A program made the position numbers and the translations under genes. DNA of 5,772 nt from NCBI GenBank assembly GCA_013695855.1, contig JACCZR010000255.1, forward strand, positions 1-5,772. Direction: 5' to 3'. Under the pieces are notes generated by a model, which saw only the letters and a program-made list of their open reading frames with translations, made no database searches and was not told the DNA's origin. Shown here piece by piece: positions 5,316 to 5,772 of the stretch. Position 1 is the stretch's first letter; the number at the start of each line of letters is the position of its first letter. The stretch comes from Thermoleophilaceae bacterium (lineage in GTDB: Bacteria; Actinomycetota; Thermoleophilia; Solirubrobacterales; Thermoleophilaceae).

Positions 5316-5772
5316 ATGGATCGCGTGCGTTTGATGGGCTGGTGTCGAACCTGTGTCAGCGGCATGCACCTCCCCGCCTTTGCGGCGGCGGAGGGCGGTC
5401 TGTTCGCCGAGCAGGGGATCGAGGTCGAGTACGTGGGCTGTACGCGCGCGCCCGACTACTCGCTGCAGGGCTTCACCGCACGACCGAAGGCGGTCGCTGC
5501 GGGGGACGCCGACTTCGCGCTGAGCTCGGTCGCTTATCTGCTCGCCGCTCAGACCGAGCTTGGGGGCCGGCTGCCGGTCCGCTTTGCAGCGGTCGCTCAC
5601 CAGCGCAACCCGATCGTCGGAATCGTCCGCGAGGGCTGGGGCCTGCAGGAGCCGCAGGACCTCCCGGGCGCCCGGGCGGCGAGCTGGAGCATCCCGTGGT
5701 TCACGCAGGAGTACGCGGGCGCGCTCGCGCACATGGGGCTCGGATCGCCGGAGATCGTCGAGCGCTCAGAGG
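5316..5772 (+). CDS. NMT1/THI5/SsuA-like substrate-binding-fold protein, no signal peptide, cut by right edge
   Basis: The first 152 codons are present; the frame is open to the edge. The start of the protein matches the NMT1/SsuA-type binding fold: LPAFAAAEGGLFAEQGIEVEYV (19-40), then AVAAGDADFALSSVAYLLAA (59-78), the usual loop with an Ala-Gly-Asp-Ala-Asp-Phe signature, and PVRFAAVAHQRNPIVGIVR (87-105). Family members are the substrate-binding subunits of nitrate, sulfonate, taurine or pyrimidine ABC transporters, but also cytosolic enzymes such as fungal THI5 and the MqnA/MqnD menaquinone enzymes. No signal peptide or lipobox is visible: the protein begins MDRVRLMGWCRTC. That favours a cytosolic protein or an atypically processed one. 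Cys10 and Cys13 (C-x2-C), His18 and Cys42 are near the expected ligand cleft entrance and are unusual for a transporter subunit. It is transcribed away from the propeller cluster, so no functional link is implied. Substrate unknown; partners lie beyond the window. Confidence 0.8.
   Translation, partial: MDRVRLMGWCRTCVSGMHLPAFAAAEGGLFAEQGIEVEYVGCTRAPDYSLQGFTARPKAVAAGDADFALSSVAYLLAAQTELGGRLPVRFAAVAHQRNPIVGIVREGWGLQEPQDLPGARAASWSIPWFTQEYAGALAHMGLGSPEIVERSE

Noticed and set aside
5261..5330. Possible TPP riboswitch before the NMT1/THI5-like gene, suggested by CTGAGA at 5266-5271
   Set aside because: The other conserved TPP elements (GGGGTGC before it and the second-arm core after it) are absent, and the CTGAGA is inside a simple hairpin.

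Overview
The window is GC-rich bacterial DNA (5772 bases) with five protein genes and no RNA gene, insertion sequence, CRISPR array or phage gene that I can recognise. High GC, GTG and TTG starts, strong purine-rich ribosome binding sites, and exported proteins with Arg/Lys-rich, Cys-containing tails suggest a high-GC actinobacterium. From memory of such proteins I would guess Thermoleophilia (Solirubrobacterales-like), but this is inference and no marker gene is present.

Left part, minus strand, in order of transcription: (1) 5120-3108, an exported seven-bladed RCC1-repeat protein with an Arg/Cys-rich linker and a C-terminal fibronectin type III domain; (2) 3071-1581 (true start possibly 3098), a membrane-anchored protein with six Asp-box (BNR, sialidase-like) repeats; (3) 1463-789, a small exported protein with an Ig-like domain, a Pro/Ala linker and a very basic tail; (4) 681-1, the N-terminal part of an exported FG-GAP (integrin alpha-like) protein that runs off the left edge. 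The gaps are about 36, 117 and 107 bases, so the first two are very likely co-transcribed. Transcription may partly stop after the second, where there is a weak hairpin with a T-run.

Right part: a 195-base divergent intergenic region, AT-rich in its middle, separates this cluster from a plus-strand gene (5316 to the right edge). That gene encodes an NMT1/THI5/SsuA-type periplasmic-binding-protein-fold protein with no visible signal peptide and an N-terminal C-x2-C motif.

The theme is a run of extracytoplasmic beta-propeller and beta-sandwich proteins: RCC1, Asp-box and FG-GAP propellers, plus Ig-like and FN3 domains. None has a visible enzymatic active site, so binding, adhesion or cell-surface scaffolding is the most economical reading, but no function can be assigned. 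The least ordinary details are the in-frame TAG/ATC junction between the first two genes, the regularly spaced cysteines in basic segments, and the near-identical DNA of two RCC1 blades.
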